Origin: Azoarcus sp. KH32C
GTDB lineage: Bacteria > Pseudomonadota > Gammaproteobacteria > Burkholderiales > Rhodocyclaceae
NCBI RefSeq assembly: GCF_000349945.1
Contig: NC_020516.1
Location: 3,968,001-4,032,000 of the forward strand
Direction of reading: 5' to 3'
DNA: 64,000 nucleotides
The notes beneath the pieces are model-generated. The model saw only the letters and a program-made list of their open reading frames with translations. It ran no database searches and had not been told where the DNA came from. The position numbers and the translations under genes were made by a program. Below, one piece after another: positions 1 to 8,601 of this stretch (positions are counted from its first letter, which is position 1; the number at the start of each line of letters is the position of its first letter).

Positions 1-1740
1 CAGCCCCTTGACGTCGCGCTGCTCGGCCACGTCGAGCGGCGTGTCGATGAAGATTTCGAGGAACTCCCCTTCGGCGACTAGGCTCCGGGCCATCTGGCGT
101 TCGGAGCGGAACGGCGAGATGAAGGCCGTGATGACGATCAGGCCGGCATCGGCCATCAGCTTGGCGACCTCGGCGACGCGGCGGATGTTCTCGACGCGGT
201 CGGCCTCGGTAAAGCCGAGGTCCTTGTTGAGGCCGTGGCGCACGTTATCGCCGTCGAGCAGGTAGGTGTGATACCCAAGCGCATGGAGCCTCTTCTCGGT
301 GAGGTTCGCGATCGTCGACTTGCCGGCGCCCGACAGGCCCGTGAGCCACAGCACGCAGGGCTTCTGGTGCTTCAGGCGGGCACGCGCGGCCTTGTCGACG
401 TCCACGTGCTGCATGTGGATGTTCTGGCTGCGGCGCAGCGCGAAGTGCACCAGGCCTGCACCGACCGTGTTGTTGCTCAGGCGATCGATCAGGATGAAGC
501 CGCCGGTGTCCTTGTTCTCGTCGTAGGGATCGTAGGCGATCGCGCGGTCGAGGCCGATGTTGCATACGCCGATCGCGTTGAGCTCGAGCGTCTTGGCCGC
601 GATGTGCTCGAGCGTGTTCACGTTCACCTGGTACTTGATGTGCGTAATCGTCGCCGTCACGGTCTTGGCGCCCATCTTGAGCAGGTAGGGACGGCCCGGC
701 AGCAAGGGCTCGTCGTGCATCCAGACGAGCGTGACTTCGAACTGGTCGGCGGAGCTCGCCGGCGAGGCAGCGGTCGAGATGACGTCGCCACGCGAGATGT
801 CGATTTCGTCGGCCAATGTCAGCGTGATCGACTGCCCGGCCACGGCCTGCTCCAGGTCGCCGTCGCGGGTGACGATGCGCGCGATTGTGCTTTCGCGGCC
901 AGAGGGCTGCACGCGGATGCGGTCGCCCGGCTTGACGACGCCACCCGCGATGGTGCCTGCAAAGCCGCGGAAGTCCAGGTCGGGTCGATTGACCCACTGC
1001 ACCGGCATGCGGAAGGGTTGCTTCTGCATGCGCTCTTCGTCGATCTCGACGGTCTCGAGATAGCCCATCAACGTCGTGCCGTGATACCAGGGCATGGCGT
1101 CGCTGGGGGCGATGATGTTGTCGCCCTTGTAGGCCGACATCGGAATGAAGGTGATGTCTTCGAGGCCGATGCGCGCGGCGAATTCGCGGTAGTCGTCGAC
1201 GATGCGCTGGTACACGGACTGTGAGTAATCGACGAGGTCCATCTTGTTGATCGCCACGATGATGTGGCGGATACCGAGCAGCGACACGAGGTAACTGTGG
1301 CGCCGCGTCTGGGTGAGGATGCCCTTGCGGGCGTCGACCATCAGGATGGCGGCATCCGCGGTGGAGGCGCCGGTCACCATGTTGCGGGTGTATTGCTCGT
1401 GGCCCGGCGTGTCGGCGACGATGAACTTGCGCTTCTCGGTCGAGAAGAAGCGGTAGGCGACGTCGATGGTGATGCCTTGCTCGCGCTCGGCGGCAAGGCC
1501 ATCGACGAGCAGCGCGAAGTCGATGTTCTCGCCCTGGGTGCCGTACTTCTTGGAGTCGGCTTCGACCGCGGCGAGTTGGTCTTCGAAGAGCATCTTCGAT
1601 TCGTACAGCAGGCGGCCAATCAGCGTGCTCTTGCCGTCGTCGACGCTGCCGCAGGTGATGAAGCGCAGCAGGCTCTTGTGTTCGTGGGTCTTGAGGTACT
1701 GCTCGATGTCGGTGGCGATCAGATCGGAAATGTGGGCCAT
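1..1740 (-). CDS. cysNC: Bifunctional sulfate adenylyltransferase subunit 1 / adenylylsulfate kinase (3' end outside window)
   Basis: The N-terminal part is the GTPase subunit of ATP sulfurylase, which drives APS formation; the C-terminal part is an APS kinase, which makes PAPS. The reading frame opens at an ATG at 1740 and stays open to the left edge (580 codons visible). A GTPase P-loop, GSVDDGKST, lies at residues 31-39. A second P-loop, LSGAGKST, lies near residue 470, which marks the CysC domain and the NodQ-type fusion. Roughly the last 50-60 residues of the kinase should lie outside the window. The start ATG overlaps the cysD stop (TGATG), so translation is probably coupled. With cysQ and three sulfotransferases in the same window, PAPS for glycan sulfation is a likely product, although assimilatory sulfate reduction would use the same enzyme. 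Confidence 0.95.
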   Translation of the reverse strand, partial: MAHISDLIATDIEQYLKTHEHKSLLRFITCGSVDDGKSTLIGRLLYESKMLFEDQLAAVEADSKKYGTQGENIDFALLVDGLAAEREQGITIDVAYRFFSTEKRKFIVADTPGHEQYTRNMVTGASTADAAILMVDARKGILTQTRRHSYLVSLLGIRHIIVAINKMDLVDYSQSVYQRIVDDYREFAARIGLEDITFIPMSAYKGDNIIAPSDAMPWYHGTTLMGYLETVEIDEERMQKQPFRMPVQWVNRPDLDFRGFAGTIAGGVVKPGDRIRVQPSGRESTIARIVTRDGDLEQAVAGQSITLTLADEIDISRGDVISTAASPASSADQFEVTLVWMHDEPLLPGRPYLLKMGAKTVTATITHIKYQVNVNTLEHIAAKTLELNAIGVCNIGLDRAIAYDPYDENKDTGGFILIDRLSNNTVGAGLVHFALRRSQNIHMQHVDVDKAARARLKHQKPCVLWLTGLSGAGKSTIANLTEKRLHALGYHTYLLDGDNVRHGLNKDLGFTEADRVENIRRVAEVAKLMADAGLIVITAFISPFRSERQMARSLVAEGEFLEIFIDTPLDVAEQRDVKGL

Positions 1741-2639
1741 CAGAAATACCCTTCCTGCTTTTTCTTTTCCATGGATGCGGCGGAGTCGTGGTCGATGACG
1801 CGGCCCTGGCGCTCGGAGGTCTTCGTGAGAAGCATCTCCTGGATGATCGCCGGCAGCGTATCGGCTTCGGATTCGACGGCACCGGTGAGCGGATAACAGC
1901 CGAGGGTGCGGAAGCGCACCTTCTTCATCATCGGCACTTCACCCGGCTTGAGCGGCATGCGTTCGTCGTCGACCATGATCAGCGCGCCGTCGCGCTCGAC
2001 GACCGGGCGCTCGGCCGAGTAATACAGCGGCACGATCGGGATGTTTTCGAGGTAGATGTATTGCCAGATGTCGAGCTCGGTCCAGTTGGAGAGCGGGAAC
2101 ACGCGCATCGACTCGCCCTTGTGCTTGCGGGCGTTGTAGAGCTTCCACAGCTCGGGGCGCTGGCTCTTCGGGTCCCAGCGATGTTGCTCGGTACGGAAGG
2201 AGAAGATGCGTTCCTTGGCACGCGACTTCTCCTCGTCGCGGCGCGCGCCACCGAAGGCGGCGTCGAAACCATACTTGTCGAGCGCCTGCTTGAGGCCCTC
2301 GGTCTTCATGATGTCGGTGTGGATCGCCGAGCCGTGGGTGAAGGGGTTGATGTCCTTGGCGACGCCTTCCGGGTTGATGTGCACGATCAGGTCGAGGCCG
2401 AGCTTCGACACCATCTCGTCGCGGAAACGGTACATGTCGCGGAATTTCCAGCGGGTGTCGACGTGCAGCAGCGGAAACGGCGGACGCGCCGGATAGAAGG
2501 CCTTCATCGCCAGATGCAGCATGACGGCGCTATCCTTGCCGATCGAATAGAGCATCACCGGGTTTTCGGCCTCGGCGACGACCTCCCGCATGATGTGAAT
2601 GCTCTCGGCTTCTAGCCGTTGCAGGTGGGTGAGTGACAT
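1740..2639 (-). CDS. cysD: Sulfate adenylyltransferase subunit 2
   Basis: Catalytic subunit of ATP sulfurylase: it adenylates sulfate with ATP to give APS, working with CysN. The protein is 299 residues, the usual CysD length. It has the PP-loop SIGKDS at residues 32-37 and the family's conserved central region with FGGARRDEEKSRAKER. The longer open frame could start at 2738, but the ATG at 2639 gives the family N-terminus MSLTHLQRLE and has an AGAGGA ribosome binding site about 6 bases upstream. Its stop overlaps the cysNC start. It is transcribed divergently from cysQ, with a 117-base gap that must hold both promoters; I could not pick convincing -35/-10 pairs there. Confidence 0.96.
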   Translation of the reverse strand: MSLTHLQRLEAESIHIMREVVAEAENPVMLYSIGKDSAVMLHLAMKAFYPARPPFPLLHVDTRWKFRDMYRFRDEMVSKLGLDLIVHINPEGVAKDINPFTHGSAIHTDIMKTEGLKQALDKYGFDAAFGGARRDEEKSRAKERIFSFRTEQHRWDPKSQRPELWKLYNARKHKGESMRVFPLSNWTELDIWQYIYLENIPIVPLYYSAERPVVERDGALIMVDDERMPLKPGEVPMMKKVRFRTLGCYPLTGAVESEADTLPAIIQEMLLTKTSERQGRVIDHDSAASMEKKKQEGYF

Positions 2640-2756
2640 CTGCGTCCTCTTGATGACGGTGTTTTTCCCTCGACCGGCGACCGTCATCACGTCGGCGTCG
2701 GTGTTCGGGCATAAAATGGCAGGCCGCAAGTATATCAATCGAGAGGAATCCCGACC

Positions 2757-3527
2757 GTGACGGACAAGCTATTGAGGACCGAATTGCTGGAGGCCGTGAT
2801 CCGGATCGTGCGCGAGGCCGGCGATGTGGTGATGGACGTCTATGAAACGGACTTCGCGGTGCGCGGCAAGGATGACGCCTCTCCCGTCACCGAGGCGGAC
2901 GAGCGCGCCGAGGCGGTGATCCTCGCGGGATTGGCGCGGCTGACGCCCGAAATCCCGGTGGTTGCGGAAGAAGCGGTCGCCGCGGGACGCATCCCGCAGG
3001 TCTTCGAACGCTTCTGGCTCGTCGATCCGCTCGACGGAACGAAGGAGTTCATCAAGCGCAACGGGGAATTCACGGTCAATGTCGCGCTGGTCGAGCACGG
3101 CGAACCGGTGCTGGGCGTCGTTCTCGCGCCGGCGCTGGGGCTGCTGTACGGCGGGGCGAATGGGGCCGGCGCCTTTGTCGAAGGCGGCCAGGAGCGCCGC
3201 ACGATCACGTGCCGCCATCCGCCCGCGGAAGGGCTCACGGTGGTGGCCAGCCGTTCGCACGGCGATGCGGAGGCGCTCGATGCCTTCCTCGCGGGACGCA
3301 AGGTCGCGAACCTCGTCAGCGCGGGGTCTTCGCTGAAGCTGTGTCGGGTCGCCGCGGGCGAAGCCGACCTCTACCCCCGCCTCGGGCGCACGATGGAATG
3401 GGATATCGCGGCAGGACACGCGGTCCTGTCGGCCGCAGGCGGCACCGTGAAAACGCTCGATGGCACGCCGCTGCGCTACGGAAAGCCGGGGTTCGACAAT
3501 CCGCATTTCGTCGCGAGCGGCGCCTGA
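2757..3527 (+). CDS. cysQ: 3'(2'),5'-bisphosphate nucleotidase CysQ
   Basis: Inositol-monophosphatase-family phosphatase that removes the 3'-phosphate of PAP, the product left by PAPS-dependent sulfotransferases and PAPS reductase; PAP build-up inhibits those enzymes. The 256-residue length fits the family. Metal-binding motifs are visible: E71-E72, DPLDGT at 90-95 and WDIAAGHA at 215-222. It starts with GTG at 2757 behind GAGAGGAA. It stands back to back with cysD/cysNC and just upstream of the SLC13 permease, so making PAPS, clearing PAP and probable sulfate import are adjacent. A related inositol-phosphatase role is possible but less likely in this setting. Confidence 0.93.
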   Translation: MTDKLLRTELLEAVIRIVREAGDVVMDVYETDFAVRGKDDASPVTEADERAEAVILAGLARLTPEIPVVAEEAVAAGRIPQVFERFWLVDPLDGTKEFIKRNGEFTVNVALVEHGEPVLGVVLAPALGLLYGGANGAGAFVEGGQERRTITCRHPPAEGLTVVASRSHGDAEALDAFLAGRKVANLVSAGSSLKLCRVAAGEADLYPRLGRTMEWDIAAGHAVLSAAGGTVKTLDGTPLRYGKPGFDNPHFVASGA

Positions 3528-3554
3528 CGCCAGCCGCTGCCTGCCGAACACCCG

Positions 3555-5282
3555 ATGACAGCGTACATCGTCCTGGCGGCGGTCGCCCTGCTGCTCGCGC
3601 TGCTGGTGGGCGGGCGCTCGCCCACGGCGCTGCTGTTCACGGTCTGGGCGGCGGGCTTTCATCTCGCGGGACTGGTCAGCGAGCGCGACTGGCTGTTGAG
3701 CTACTCGAATCCCGCGTTGGTCACGCTGATCGTACTCCTGCAGGTATCGCTCGCGCTGGAGCGTTCGCCGCTGCTGGACCGGCTCACGGAACTGATCCTG
3801 AAGGGGCGGCCGTCGATGGCCGTGCTGCGCTTCTCGACGATGACGTGCATGATCTCGGCCTTCATCAACAACACGGCCGTCGTCGGAACCCTCCTCGGCG
3901 TGATTTCACGGCAGCGACATCAGCCGCCTTCCAAGCTGCTGATCCCCTTGTCGTATGGTGCGATCGTCGGGGGCATCGTCACGCTGGTCGGCACATCGAC
4001 GAACCTCGTCGTCAATTCCTTCGTCGTCGATGCGAAGCTGCCGCCGCTGGAGATGTTCCAGTTCAGCATGGTCGGCGTGCCCGTTGCACTGGCCTGCATC
4101 GCGGTGATGACGCTTTGCACCGGCCTGCTGCCGGCAAACAAACCCGAATCGAAGAAGAGCCGACAGGCGTATTTTCTCGAGGCCAAGGTGTCGCCGGGTT
4201 CGCAGCTGGCGGGGAAGAGTATCGAGGACAACCTGCTGCGCAACCTCGACGGCCTCTTCCTGCTCGAGATCGAACGTGAGGAGCGGCTGATTTCGCCGGT
4301 CGGTCCGGACGAGATCTTGTGCGAAGGGGACATCCTGGTCTTCACCGGGGACATGACAAAGGTCCAGGCGCTGCACGCCTTCCCCGGCCTGCATGTATTT
4401 GGCACGCGCGCCGACACGCTGCTGGGGTCGAACCTGGTCGAGGTCGTGATTTCGAACGAATCGATCCTCGCCAACCGCACGCTGCGCGAAGTGGATTTCC
4501 GCTCGCATTTCGACGCCGGGGTCGTAGGCATCCGGCGCGGCGACAAACGCCTGAGCGGACAGCTGGGGCGGATTCCCTTGCGCGTCGGAGACAGCCTGCT
4601 GCTCGCGGTGGGGGGCGACTTCGCGCAGCATCGCAATATCGAGCGCAACTTCCACGTGCTCGACGGGGAGATGCTGCGGCCGCGCCTGACTCCGCGTCAA
4701 AGCGTCTTCACGTTGGCCGGCTTTGCGCTCGCCATCGGCCTGTCGGCAGCCGAAATCTGGCCGCTGCTGAACAGCCTGCTGGTGCTGCTGGCCGTCCTGC
4801 TCGTCTCGCGCATCCTGACGCTGGCGGAGTTGCGGCGCCGCTTTCCCTTCGACCTGCTGCTGATCATCGGATCGGCGCTGACGATTTCGCGGGCGCTGGA
4901 GTCGTCCGGCGCGGCGCAGCTGATCGCCGACACCATGCGCAGCATCTTCGACGGGTATGGCGTCTACGGCGCCTTCGTGGGGGTCTACCTGATCACGCTG
5001 GCCGTCACCGAGGTCATTCCGAACAACGCGGCGGCGGCGCTCGCGTTTCCGATCGGACTGTCGACCGCGCGCGCATTCAACGCCGACCCGACGCCTTTCG
5101 TGATGGCCGTCGCGTATGGAGCCAGCGCCTGCTTCATGGTCCCTTTCGGCTACCAGACGCACCTGATGGTGATGTCGCCAGGGCGTTATCGCGCGACGGA
5201 CTACTTCAAGGCCGGCTTGCCGGTGAGCCTGACCTACTCCGCAGGGGTGCTAGGCCTGGTGCCGGTGTTCTTTCCGTTCTGA
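3555..5282 (+). CDS. SLC13-family permease with two TrkA-C domains (probable sulfate transporter)
   Basis: Inner-membrane transporter of 575 residues. Hydrophobic helices fill residues 1-200 and 380-575. Between them lie two soluble TrkA-C-like (RCK_C) domains at about 210-290 and 300-375, the standard layout of bacterial SLC13-type permeases. The family signature is seen twice: FINNTAVVG near residue 98 with VTLVGTSTNLVVNSF near 142, and EVIPNNAAAALAFPIG with VPFGYQTHLMVMSPG in the C-terminal half. It starts 27 bases after cysQ on the same strand. Members carry sulfate, dicarboxylates and other anions; sulfate is inferred from the cys genes next to it. Its stop lies 6 bases from the stop of the convergent acyl carrier protein gene. 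Confidence 0.88.
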   Translation: MTAYIVLAAVALLLALLVGGRSPTALLFTVWAAGFHLAGLVSERDWLLSYSNPALVTLIVLLQVSLALERSPLLDRLTELILKGRPSMAVLRFSTMTCMISAFINNTAVVGTLLGVISRQRHQPPSKLLIPLSYGAIVGGIVTLVGTSTNLVVNSFVVDAKLPPLEMFQFSMVGVPVALACIAVMTLCTGLLPANKPESKKSRQAYFLEAKVSPGSQLAGKSIEDNLLRNLDGLFLLEIEREERLISPVGPDEILCEGDILVFTGDMTKVQALHAFPGLHVFGTRADTLLGSNLVEVVISNESILANRTLREVDFRSHFDAGVVGIRRGDKRLSGQLGRIPLRVGDSLLLAVGGDFAQHRNIERNFHVLDGEMLRPRLTPRQSVFTLAGFALAIGLSAAEIWPLLNSLLVLLAVLLVSRILTLAELRRRFPFDLLLIIGSALTISRALESSGAAQLIADTMRSIFDGYGVYGAFVGVYLITLAVTEVIPNNAAAALAFPIGLSTARAFNADPTPFVMAVAYGASACFMVPFGYQTHLMVMSPGRYRATDYFKAGLPVSLTYSAGVLGLVPVFFPF

Positions 5283-5288
5283 CGCGGA

Positions 5289-5540
5289 TCAGGCGTGCGA
5301 AAGGCGCGTGACGAAGTCGACCACGGTGCCGACGGTCGCGAAGGAGCTGCCGTCGATTTCGTCGTCCGGAATGGAGATGCCGAAACGTTCTTCGATCGCG
5401 TGAATCACCGCCAGCACCGCCATCGAATCGAGTTCGGGGACGCTGCCGAGCAGCGGGGAATCCGCATCGAATTGCAGGCCGCGCCCGTTGAGGCTCAGGA
5501 CTTCATCGAGCAGGACCAAAACCTGTTGCTGAATGTTCAA
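5289..5540 (-). CDS. Acyl carrier protein, exosortase A locus type
   Basis: Small acidic carrier protein of 83 residues that would hold an acyl group on a phosphopantetheine arm. The attachment serine is S39 in the motif ELDSMAV, followed by the usual helix and the acidic IPDDEID stretch. The start is TTG at 5540, with GAGG 8 bases upstream; no better start exists in this frame. It is divergent from the acyl ligase and decarboxylase. That trio is typical of exosortase A exopolysaccharide loci, where the ligase probably loads the carrier. The FeeM-like acyltransferase at 57438 could be a user of the acyl-ACP; that link is inference. Confidence 0.9.
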   Translation of the reverse strand: MNIQQQVLVLLDEVLSLNGRGLQFDADSPLLGSVPELDSMAVLAVIHAIEERFGISIPDDEIDGSSFATVGTVVDFVTRLSHA

Positions 5541-5659
5541 AGCAATAAACCTCGTTTCACCGATAATCGCAGTCTATCCCGCCGGTCCGGACAGGGGGCG
5601 AGGGCATTATACTTGCCCATCGAGCGTTCCTGACCTGCATCAATGCATTCCCCCGAGAC
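5541..5659. promoter_or_regulatory. Divergent promoter region between ACP gene and acyl ligase operon
   Basis: This 119-base gap must drive the ACP gene leftward and the long glycan operon rightward. On the minus strand a perfect TATAAT lies at 5611-5606, about 65 bases before the ACP start; no good -35 is spaced from it. On the plus strand TATACT at 5608-5613 overlaps the same spot. The two -10-like elements therefore overlap head to head. The call rests on position and the -10 match only. Confidence 0.35.
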
Positions 5660-7264
5660 ATGATGACCAGCGCCGTCCTGCTCCACCAACTCGTTGAGAC
5701 CGCCGCCGCCCGTGACGGCGCGCGGACCGCGCTGACGCGCGGCAAGGAAGCCTTGAGCTATGCGGAGCTGTCCGCGCAATGCGCGGCATGGTCCTCCGGA
5801 CTGCTCGAACTGGGTATCGCGCGCGGCGAGCGCGTCGCGATCTACCTCGAGAAACGCATGGAATTCGTGGCCGCGGCCTTCGGCGCGACAGCCGCCGGCG
5901 GCGTTTTCGTGCCGCTGAATCCGCTACTGAAGGGCGAACAGGTGGCGCATATCCTGCGCGACTGCAACGTGCGCGTACTGGTCACCAGCGTCGAACGCCT
6001 TGCGGCTCTGCAAGCCGTGATCCCGCACTGCCACGATCTGCGGCAGGTCGTGCTCGTCGGGTCGCCGGAAGCGCTCCCCGCGGTGCAGGGGGCGAGTGTG
6101 CACCGCTGGAGCGAGTTGAGCACGGCAGCCGCACGCGAGGGACACCGGGTCATCGACACCGACATGGCGGCGATTCTCTACACTTCGGGCAGCACCGGTC
6201 GCCCGAAAGGGGTCGTGCTGTCACACCGAAACATGGTCACCGGCGCACGCAGCGTCGCGCAATACCTCGAGAACAATGCCGAAGACAGCTTGCTGGCGGC
6301 GCTGCCGCTGTCCTTCGATGCCGGGTTCTCCCAGCTGACGACGGCCTTCCACGCCGGCGCGCGCGTCGTGTTGATCGATTACCTGCTGCCGCGCGACGTA
6401 GTGAACGCAGTCGTGCGCGAACGGGTGACGGGGCTGACGGCGGTGCCGCCGCTGTGGATCCAGCTCGCCGGCCTGCAGTGGCCGGAAGGCGTCACCGACC
6501 ACCTGCGCTACATCGCCAATACCGGCGGGCGCATGCCCGGTGAGACGCTGAAGGCCTTGCGGGCCAAGCTGCCGCGCACCCGCCCCTTCCTGATGTATGG
6601 CCTCACCGAGGCCTTCCGGGCGACCTATCTGCCGCCTGAGCAGGCGGATGTCCGTCCGGATTCGATCGGCAAGGCGATTCCGAATAGTGAAGTACTGGTG
6701 CTGCGTGAGGACGGCACCGAGTGCGCACCGAACGAGCCGGGCGAACTGGTGCAGCGCGGGGCGCTGGTCGCAATGGGCTACTGGAACGATCCGGAGAAGA
6801 CGGCCGAGCGCTTCAAGCCCCTGCCGGCGGGCATCGGTGGCCGCGAGCCGGGTCTGACGATCGCCGAGATCGCGGTCTTTTCGGGCGACACCGTGCGGCG
6901 CGATGAGGAGGGCTTCCTCTACTTCGTCGGGCGGCGCGACGAGATGATCAAGACCTCGGGCTATCGGGTGAGCCCGACGGAAGTCGAGGAAATTCTCTAC
7001 GGCACCGGCAAGGTCGGCGAATGCGTCGCCTTCGGCCTGCCGCACCCGACCCTCGGTCAATCGATCTGCATCGTCGCGACGGCGCCCGCGGGAGCCGAAC
7101 TCGACACCGCCGGCCTGCTCGCCGATTGCCGCGCGCGCATGCCCGCGTACATGGTGCCAGCGCGCATCGAGGTCCGCGTGGGCGCCCTGCCGCGCAACCC
7201 GAACGGCAAGATCGACCGCAAGCAGCTCGCCGCCGAGTATCTGGAAAAGGAAGCCACGCAGTGA
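5660..7264 (+). CDS. Acyl-CoA ligase (AMP-forming), exosortase A system-associated
   Basis: ANL-superfamily adenylating enzyme of 534 residues, matching from memory the family TIGR03098. It activates a carboxylic acid as acyl-AMP and passes it to a thiol, here plausibly the phosphopantetheine of the ACP encoded divergently at 5540. The ATP-binding motif YTSGSTGRPKG is at residues 174-184, the YGLTEAFRATYLP motif follows near residue 315, and the C-terminal catalytic lysine lies in NPNGKIDRKQL near residue 520. Two ATGs are adjacent (5660 and 5663). It overlaps the next gene by 4 bases. In many XrtA loci two alpha/beta hydrolases sit beside this gene; none is present here. Confidence 0.92.
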   Translation: MMTSAVLLHQLVETAAARDGARTALTRGKEALSYAELSAQCAAWSSGLLELGIARGERVAIYLEKRMEFVAAAFGATAAGGVFVPLNPLLKGEQVAHILRDCNVRVLVTSVERLAALQAVIPHCHDLRQVVLVGSPEALPAVQGASVHRWSELSTAAAREGHRVIDTDMAAILYTSGSTGRPKGVVLSHRNMVTGARSVAQYLENNAEDSLLAALPLSFDAGFSQLTTAFHAGARVVLIDYLLPRDVVNAVVRERVTGLTAVPPLWIQLAGLQWPEGVTDHLRYIANTGGRMPGETLKALRAKLPRTRPFLMYGLTEAFRATYLPPEQADVRPDSIGKAIPNSEVLVLREDGTECAPNEPGELVQRGALVAMGYWNDPEKTAERFKPLPAGIGGREPGLTIAEIAVFSGDTVRRDEEGFLYFVGRRDEMIKTSGYRVSPTEVEEILYGTGKVGECVAFGLPHPTLGQSICIVATAPAGAELDTAGLLADCRARMPAYMVPARIEVRVGALPRNPNGKIDRKQLAAEYLEKEATQ

Positions 7265-8505
7265 GTACGCCCGCCAAGCCCGCCCCCGTCCATGCGCCGA
7301 TGACGCAATTCCCGATCGCGAACGGCGAACTGCTCGTCAGCGGCCTGCCGCTTTCGCGGCTTGCGGCGCGGGTCGGACAGACGCCGTTCTACGCTTACGA
7401 CCGGCAGCTGCTGAACGCGCGCGTCGCGGAGTTGCGCCGGGCGCTGCCGGACGCGGTCGAGCTGCACTACGCGGTGAAGGCAAATCCGATGCCGGCGCTG
7501 GTCGCGCATATGGCGGGGCTCGTCGACGGGCTCGACGTGGCGTCTGCGGGCGAACTGAAAGTGGCGCTCGACGCGGGCTGCGATCCCATCGACATCAGCT
7601 TCGCGGGTCCCGGCAAGCGCGATACCGAACTCGAACAGGCCGTCGCGGCGGGCGTGCTGCTCAACGTCGAATCGGAAACCGAAGCGCGGCGGCTCGCGGA
7701 GATTTCGGCGCGCCTCGGCTGGCCGGCGCGGGTTGCAGTGCGCGTGAATCCGGATTTCGAGCTGAAGAGCTCGGGCATGAAGATGGGTGGAGGACCGAAG
7801 CCCTTCGGCATCGATGCGGAGGCCGTGCCGGCGCTGCTCGCCGAAATCGGCCGCCTCGGCCTCGCCTTCGAGGGCTTCCATCTCTTTGCGGGTTCACAGA
7901 ATCTGCGGGCCGAGGCGATCGTCGAGGCGCAGCAGAAGAGCTTCGAACTGGCCTTGCGCCTGAGCGAAGCGGCACCGGCTGCAGTGCGCGTCGTGAATCT
8001 CGGCGGCGGCTTCGGGATCCCCTACTTTCCGGGCGAAACCCGGCTCGACCTGGAGCCGATCGCCGACAACCTCGCGCGGATCGCCGACGACGCGGCCCGC
8101 CGCCTGCCGGATGCGAAGCTCGTGATCGAACTCGGGCGTTATCTCGTCGGCGAAGCGGGGATCTACGTCACCCGCGTCGTGGACCGCAAGGTGTCGCGCG
8201 GACAGGTCTTTCTCGTGTGCGACGGGGGACTTCATCACCACCTGTCGGCGTCGGGCAATTTCGGGCAGGTGATCCGCAAGAACTATCCGGCGGCGATCGG
8301 CAATCGCGCCGACGCGGCGGCGGACACCGTCGCGACGGTCGTCGGCCCGCTGTGCACGCCGCTCGACCTGCTCGCCGATCGCATGGCGCTGCCGGACGCG
8401 CAGCCGGGCGACCTGGTCGCGATCTTCCAGTCCGGCGCCTATGGCGCGAGCGCAAGTCCGCAGGCCTTCCTCGGCCATCCGCCGGCGATCGAAGTGCTCG
8501 TGTAA
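7261..8505 (+). CDS. Pyridoxal-dependent decarboxylase, exosortase A system-associated
   Basis: Fold-type III PLP decarboxylase of 414 residues, related to diaminopimelate and ornithine decarboxylases and matching the exosortase A family TIGR03099. The PLP lysine is K73 in HYAVKANP. The phosphate-binding glycine-rich motif is NLGGGFGIPY near residue 250, and CDGGLHHHLSASG is visible near 320. The start is taken as GTG at 7261, which overlaps the ligase stop; an ATG at 7300 is an alternative. The substrate is unknown. Next to a carrier protein and acyl ligase it may make an amine that is later acylated, but this is inference. Confidence 0.92.
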   Translation: MSTPAKPAPVHAPMTQFPIANGELLVSGLPLSRLAARVGQTPFYAYDRQLLNARVAELRRALPDAVELHYAVKANPMPALVAHMAGLVDGLDVASAGELKVALDAGCDPIDISFAGPGKRDTELEQAVAAGVLLNVESETEARRLAEISARLGWPARVAVRVNPDFELKSSGMKMGGGPKPFGIDAEAVPALLAEIGRLGLAFEGFHLFAGSQNLRAEAIVEAQQKSFELALRLSEAAPAAVRVVNLGGGFGIPYFPGETRLDLEPIADNLARIADDAARRLPDAKLVIELGRYLVGEAGIYVTRVVDRKVSRGQVFLVCDGGLHHHLSASGNFGQVIRKNYPAAIGNRADAAADTVATVVGPLCTPLDLLADRMALPDAQPGDLVAIFQSGAYGASASPQAFLGHPPAIEVLV

Positions 8506-8601
8506 ACATCGCGCCGAAGGCCAGGCAACGAAATATTGCCGGAGCCAAGCTTTGTTATGCTTGGGGCACCGGTTCGTCCCGAACGGCTTGCGGAGTGGTC
8601 G

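Noticed and set aside
235..1224. Long plus-strand open frame of 329 codons
   Set aside because: It is the antisense shadow of cysNC; its arginine-, valine- and histidine-rich product resembles no protein family, as expected of reverse-strand frames in GC-rich DNA.
2640..2756. A -35/-10 promoter pair (TTGATA and an AT-rich -10) for cysD on the minus strand
   Set aside because: The -10 match is poor at every allowed spacing, so only the existence of a divergent promoter region is stated in the cysD entry.
8545..8564. Inverted repeat CCAAGC/GCTTGG after the decarboxylase gene as a terminator
   Set aside because: The stem is only six pairs with an 8-base loop and no T run follows, so I do not call it.
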